Below, piece after piece: positions 59,895 through 64,000 of a stretch of 64,000 nt of DNA. Position numbers and translations under genes: made by a program. The first letter of the stretch is position 1. Each line of letters begins with the position of its first letter. This DNA is from Hordeum vulgare subsp. vulgare (taxonomy: Eukaryota > Streptophyta > Magnoliopsida > Poales > Poaceae), in contig NC_058519.1 of the NCBI RefSeq assembly GCF_904849725.1, positions 540,028,316-540,092,315 of the forward strand. Direction: 5' to 3'. The notes below the pieces were generated by a model, which saw nothing but the letters and a program-made list of their open reading frames with translations, was not told the origin of the DNA and made no database searches.

Positions 59895-60758
59895 CCGTGC
59901 ATTGCCCTTTCTCACATTGAGAGATGGTGCAAACTCCGCCGGTCTATCCAAACCCATGACATGATACGCTCTGTCATACATAAGCCTCATTATATCTTTC
60001 CTCAAAACAGCCACCATACCTACCTATTAAAGCATTTCCATAGCCTTTCTGTGATACATTGTCATGCAACATCCACCATATCATGACTTGATCTTCATGC
60101 CATACATGCTTTTGCTTGATCATAGAGTCGCATGCTAGTTGGGCCTTACTGCTACATGATGCGCTAGTATCATTCCATATCCCGCTACACTCGTAGAGGC
60201 ATACATTTGCATACGTCATGATAGTTTTCACGTGTCTTTATGTTGAGTACTTCTTATAATGTGTGATGATTTTTCTTTCTATTCATGCAAAACATAGAGT
60301 GTTGCCGTTAATAGAGGAAAAGATCCCAAAGAGGACAAACAAAAGATCCCAAAGAGGACAAATGAGAGATAAAAGAAAGAGACAAAGAGGCGACAAAAAA
60401 ATAAAAATAAAAGGAGAAAAAGAAAAAAAAAGAAAAAAGGAAATAAAAAGAGAGAAAGGGGCAAAAATACTATTCCTTTGAAAGATCCACACTCGTACTC
60501 CATTGTTATATTGGTAATACATAGAGATTATCATTCATGCATAACTATGTGGGGACCCTTACGCTATAGAACTTGGTTTGCATATTCCAATTATGAGCCT
60601 CCTCAAATGAGCTCTAGGTCTTCATGAGCAAACAAGTTGGATGCACCCCCACTAGTTCCATTGGAGAGCTTACCTTAGCGCATATGTGCATCCGTTACAT
60701 GGCAATCCCTACTCCTCACATCATATCTATCATTTGTCTTTCCCTCGCCTATGGTTGT
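59895..60758 (+). mobile_element. Element C, left part of 3' internal region
   Basis: Non-coding, related to the 3' halves of the B elements (same order of TCAAAACAGCCACCATACC, a repeat-rich tract, GCAAACAAGTTGGATGCA). It has a purine-rich tract of about 200 bases at 60300-60470. It stops at 60758 in ...CTATGGTTGT, and 6172 onward (GTTCTCCTCATTGATC) reads on naturally, so this and 6172-6692 look like the two flanks of one B1 insertion. Confidence 0.65.
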
Positions 60759-62246
60759 TGCTACGGCGACATAAATCCTTCTGTTGCCTCTTGAGCTAGC
60801 GTCGGTTTTTACCTTGAAGAGGAAAGGGTGTTGTAGCACAGGAGCAGTAAGTATTTCCCTCAGTTTGAGAACCAAGGTATCAATCCAATAGGAGAATCGC
60901 GCCAAGTCTAGAGTACATGCGCAAACACAAAAGAGCTTGCACCCAACGCTATAAAGGGGTTTTCAATCCCTTCAAGATTGATTGCAAAGTGAGATATGAA
61001 GGAGGAAAGTGCAACGAAGTAAAATTGTAAGGCTGAAAATATGGTGTGAAGTAGACCCGGAGGCCATAGTGTTCACTAGAGGCTTCTCTCAAAATAGCAA
61101 ATAATACGGTGGGTGAACAAATTACTGTCGAGCAATTGATAGAACCGCGCAAAGTCATGACGATATCTAAGTGAATGCTCATACATATAGGCATCACGTC
61201 CGAGACAAGTAGACCGATAATTTCTGCATCTACTACTATTACTCCACACATCGACCGCTATCCAGCATGCACCTAGTGTATTGAGTTCATGACGAACAAA
61301 GTAACGCTTTAAGCAAGATGACATGATGTAGAGGGATAAACTCAAACCAATTATGAAAACCACATCTTTTTAACCTTGATGGCAACAACATGATGCGTGC
61401 CTCGCTACCCCTTCTGTCACTGGGTGGGGTCAACGCACGGTATGAACCCAAAACCAAGTACTTCTCCCATTGCAAGAATCATAGATCAAGTTGGCCAAAC
61501 AAAACCCACTACTCCAAGAGAATTACAAGGATATGAAATCATACATAAGAGAGATCAGAAGAAACTAAAATAAGATTCATAGATAATCTGATCATAAATC
61601 CACAATTCACCGGATATCGACAAACACACCGCGAAAGAAGATTACATCGGATAGATCTCCATGAAGATCATGGAGAACTTTGTATTGAAGCTCCAAGGTC
61701 TATGGTGAACTACTCACGCATCATCGAAGAGGTCATGGTGTTGATGAAGAAGCCCTCCATATCCAAATCCCCCCTCCGGCAGGGCACGAGACGTGCCCCA
61801 GATGGGATCTTGCGGAGACAGAAGCTTGCGGCGGCGGAAAAGTATTTTCGTGGATCTCTCCGTCAGTTTTGGAAATTTTCTGAATTTATAGGCGGAAGAG
61901 GTAGGGCAGACGTGCCACAGGGGGCCCACCTGCCTGCTAGGCGTGGGCCCCCTTGCCGCTCCTAGGGGGCTTGTGAGGTCCCCTGTTGGCCCATGCCTTG
62001 GTTCTCAAGTCTGGTGCATATCTTCTGTTCCGGAAAAAATCTTTTTAGAAGTTTTATTCCGTTTGGACACCGTTTAAAATCCTCCTCTGAAAAGGGTCAA
62101 AACACGGAAAAAACTGGAGCTGGCACTTGGCACTGAGTTAATAAGTTAGTCCCAAAAAAGATATAAAAGACATACAAAACATCCAAAGTTTGACAAGATA
62201 ATAGCATGGAACCATCAAAAGTTATAGATACGTTGGAGACGTATCA
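60759..62246 (-). repeat. Element B1, 3' LTR (1488 bp)
   Basis: The partner of 4779-6171, differing at a few per cent of positions over the first 450 bp by eye. TATA CTATAAATT at 61884-61892, U3 GC-rich segment at 61915-61985. Confidence 0.85.
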
Positions 62247-63944
62247 AGCATCCCCAAGCTTAACTCCTGCTCGTCCTCGAGTAGGGAAGTGATAAAGACT
62301 GAATTTTTGATGTGGAATGCTACCTAGCATAGTTATACTTTGTAACTTCTTTGATGTGACATGAATGTTCAGATCCGTAAGATTCAAAACAATAGTTTGC
62401 TATTGACATGAAAACAATAATACCTCAAGCAAACTAGCAAGGTAATCATGAACTTTCGAAATAACAAGGCCAAAGAAAGTTATCCCTACAAAATCATATA
62501 GTCTGGCTATGCTCCATCATTCCCACACAACTAATTTAAATCATGCACAACCCCGGTATTGGCCAAGTAATTGTTTTCGCACTCTTAATTTCCCAAACCT
62601 TTTTTAACTAACACGCAATACATGAGCGTGAGCCATGGATATAGCACTATAGGTGGAATAGAGTGTGGTGGTGGTTGTGAGACAAAAAGGAGGAGATGGT
62701 CACATTGACTCGGCGTATTAAAGGGCTATGGAGATGCCCATTAATAGATATCAATGTGAATGAGTAGGGATTGCCATACAAAGGATGCACTAGAGCTATA
62801 AGTATGTGAAATCTCAAAAAGAGAACTAGTGGGTGTGCATCCAACTTGCTTGCTCACGAAGACTAGGGCAATTTGAGGAAGCCCATCCTTCGAATATACA
62901 AGCCAAGTTATATAATGAAAATTCCCACTAGCATATGGTGGTTACAAAACAAGAGGTTCTCAATCATGAAGAACATTGTCCCTTCTCTCTTTTTCTCTCC
63001 TTTTTTTTATTTGGGCTCTTTGGCCTCTTTTTTTCTCTTCTCCTTTTTTTTATTTGGGCTCTTTGGCCTCTTTTTTTCCTCACATGGGACAATGCTCTAA
63101 TAATGACGATCATCACACTTTTATTTACTCACAGCTCAAAGCTTAGAACGATGATGACTCTATAAGGAAATGCCTCCGGCAGTGTACCGGGATATGATCA
63201 TGCAAAGGCAATATGAGAGTGATGGCACAAGTCATGAGACGGAACGGTGGGAGTTGCATGGAAATATATCTCGGAATGGCTATGAAAATGCCATAGTAGG
63301 TAGGTATAGTGGCTGTTTTGAGGAAGGCATATGGTGGGTTTGTGCACCGGCGAAAATTGCGCGGTACTAGAGAGGCTAGCAATGACGGAAGGTGAAAGTG
63401 CATCTATACCATCGACTCACATTAGTCATGAAGAACTCACATAGTTGTTGCGAAAGTTTTTATTAGTAATCAAAACAAAGTGCTAAACGCATACTCCTAG
63501 GGGAAGGGTTGGTAGGTGTTAACCATCAAGTGATCCCGACCGCAACACAAAGGATGACAATCAATAGATCAATTATGCTCCGACTTCCTAACATAGCGGT
63601 TCACCATACGTGCATGTTACGGGAATCACTAACTTGAACACAAGTATTTCTAAATTCACAACACCCTACTAACATAACTCTTAATATTACCAAATCCACG
63701 TCTCAAAACTAATTGAGAGGAAGCATACTTCTCTTTCTACCCAATGCACATGAAGATGGAAGTTTTTTGTATCCTCTTTGGGTACCTATCACCTTTGGTA
63801 CTACTTTCATAGCATAAGCCAACTACCTAGTTACGCACCACCGTGCTCTAAAAGATCTAAGTGAAGCACATAGAGCAAAATTATCTAGCTCAAAAGATAC
63901 AAGTGAAGCAGGATAGGCATTCTAGCAAATTCACGATGAGTGCA
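62247..63944 (-). other. B1 non-coding 3' internal region with polypurine tract
   Basis: The tract AAGCTTGGGGATGCT (minus strand, 62247-62261) abuts the LTR. A duplicated TTTGGGCTCTTTGGCC block lies at 63015-63075. AAGATAYAAGTGAAG-like motifs lie near 63850-63910. Colinear with B2 20979-22870. Confidence 0.7.
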
Positions 63945-64000
63945 TGATACGTCTCCATAGTATCTACTTTTCCAAACTCTTTTGCCCTGGTTTTGGACTC
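63945..64000 (+). repeat. Family A 5' LTR, first 56 bp
   Basis: Starts TGATACGTCTCC and matches the start of the LTR at 153 with about half a dozen differences, cut by the window edge. The five bases before it (63940-63944) are GTGCA, identical to the five after the A LTR at 1515. Confidence 0.8.

Larger units (their letters stand above)
60759..63944 (-). mobile_element. Element B1, left half (3' LTR and 3' internal region)
   Basis: The 3' half of a reverse B element with the same LTR subfamily as 4779-6171. It ends at 63944 in ...GAGTGCA, where a family-A LTR begins. The sequence needed to continue it begins at 1516/1521. The left flank GTTGT compares with GTTCT on the right of 6171. Confidence 0.85.

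Noticed and set aside
59733..60017. A 94-codon minus-strand ORF across the G LTR / C junction
   Set aside because: It spans the boundary of two unrelated elements, so it cannot be an evolved gene.
63945..64000. The A LTR starts at both edges taken as proof of one insertion
   Set aside because: About six differences in 56 bp and no view of the element body, so identity of the insertion is left as a hypothesis in the first finding and not stated as fact.
153..64000. Assigning named Triticeae families (for example Sabrina, WHAM, Fatima, Sukkula) to A-G
   Set aside because: LTR starts look familiar, but I could not verify names without a TREP/RepBase search, so only lineages are given.

Overview
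The window looks like intergenic DNA from a large grass genome, most likely a Triticeae cereal (wheat, Aegilops, barley or rye). I reached this from the type and density of nested Gypsy LTR retrotransposons. No cellular gene, rRNA, tRNA gene or CRISPR array is supported. Almost every base belongs to an LTR element or to a fragment of one. Families are labelled A to G here, because I can recognise lineages from domains, primer sites and LTR ends but cannot confirm database family names without a search.

Layout from left to right. 1-1515 is the 3' end of element A. 1521-6171 is the right half of B1 (reverse strand, gag-protease only). 6172-6748 and 16803-18407 are the 3' end of C, split by D (6749-16802), a complete Athila-type element on the reverse strand with target duplication GTGAC. 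18408-19458 and 38206-38300 are E, a gag-protease remnant, split by B2 (19459-38205, target duplication TCTTC). B2 contains F (24409-36299), an element of about 11.9 kb with about 4.1 kb LTRs, a tRNA-iMet primer site and only fossil pol. 38301-38919 is a scrap of a D-type LTR. 38920-59894 is G, a 5'-truncated, decayed Tat-type element with two RNase H domains and a spliced antisense gene. G holds a 71-bp tandem array into which B3 (47823-56049, target duplication GGCTA) inserted. 59895-60758 is a left part of C, 60759-63944 is the left half of B1, and 63945-64000 is the start of a 5' LTR of family A.

How the parts work together. D, G and E carry recognisable autonomous-type coding regions, all now broken. 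B1 and B3 code only for Gag and protease. B2 shares their LTRs and 3' half but carries an unrelated ORF. F has almost no coding capacity. The B elements share the tRNA-Asp-type primer site, the 5-bp target duplication and U3 architecture with D, so they were probably mobilised by D-like relatives.

The most striking feature is that the two window ends are complementary halves of one nest. C-right, B1-right and A-3' lie at the left edge, and C-left, B1-left and A-5' at the right edge. The A/B1 boundary falls at the same base with the same GTGCA duplication. The B1/C boundary matches 4 of 5 duplication bases. This fits a tandem duplication with a period above 62 kb, a circular or permuted source, or an assembly mis-order.
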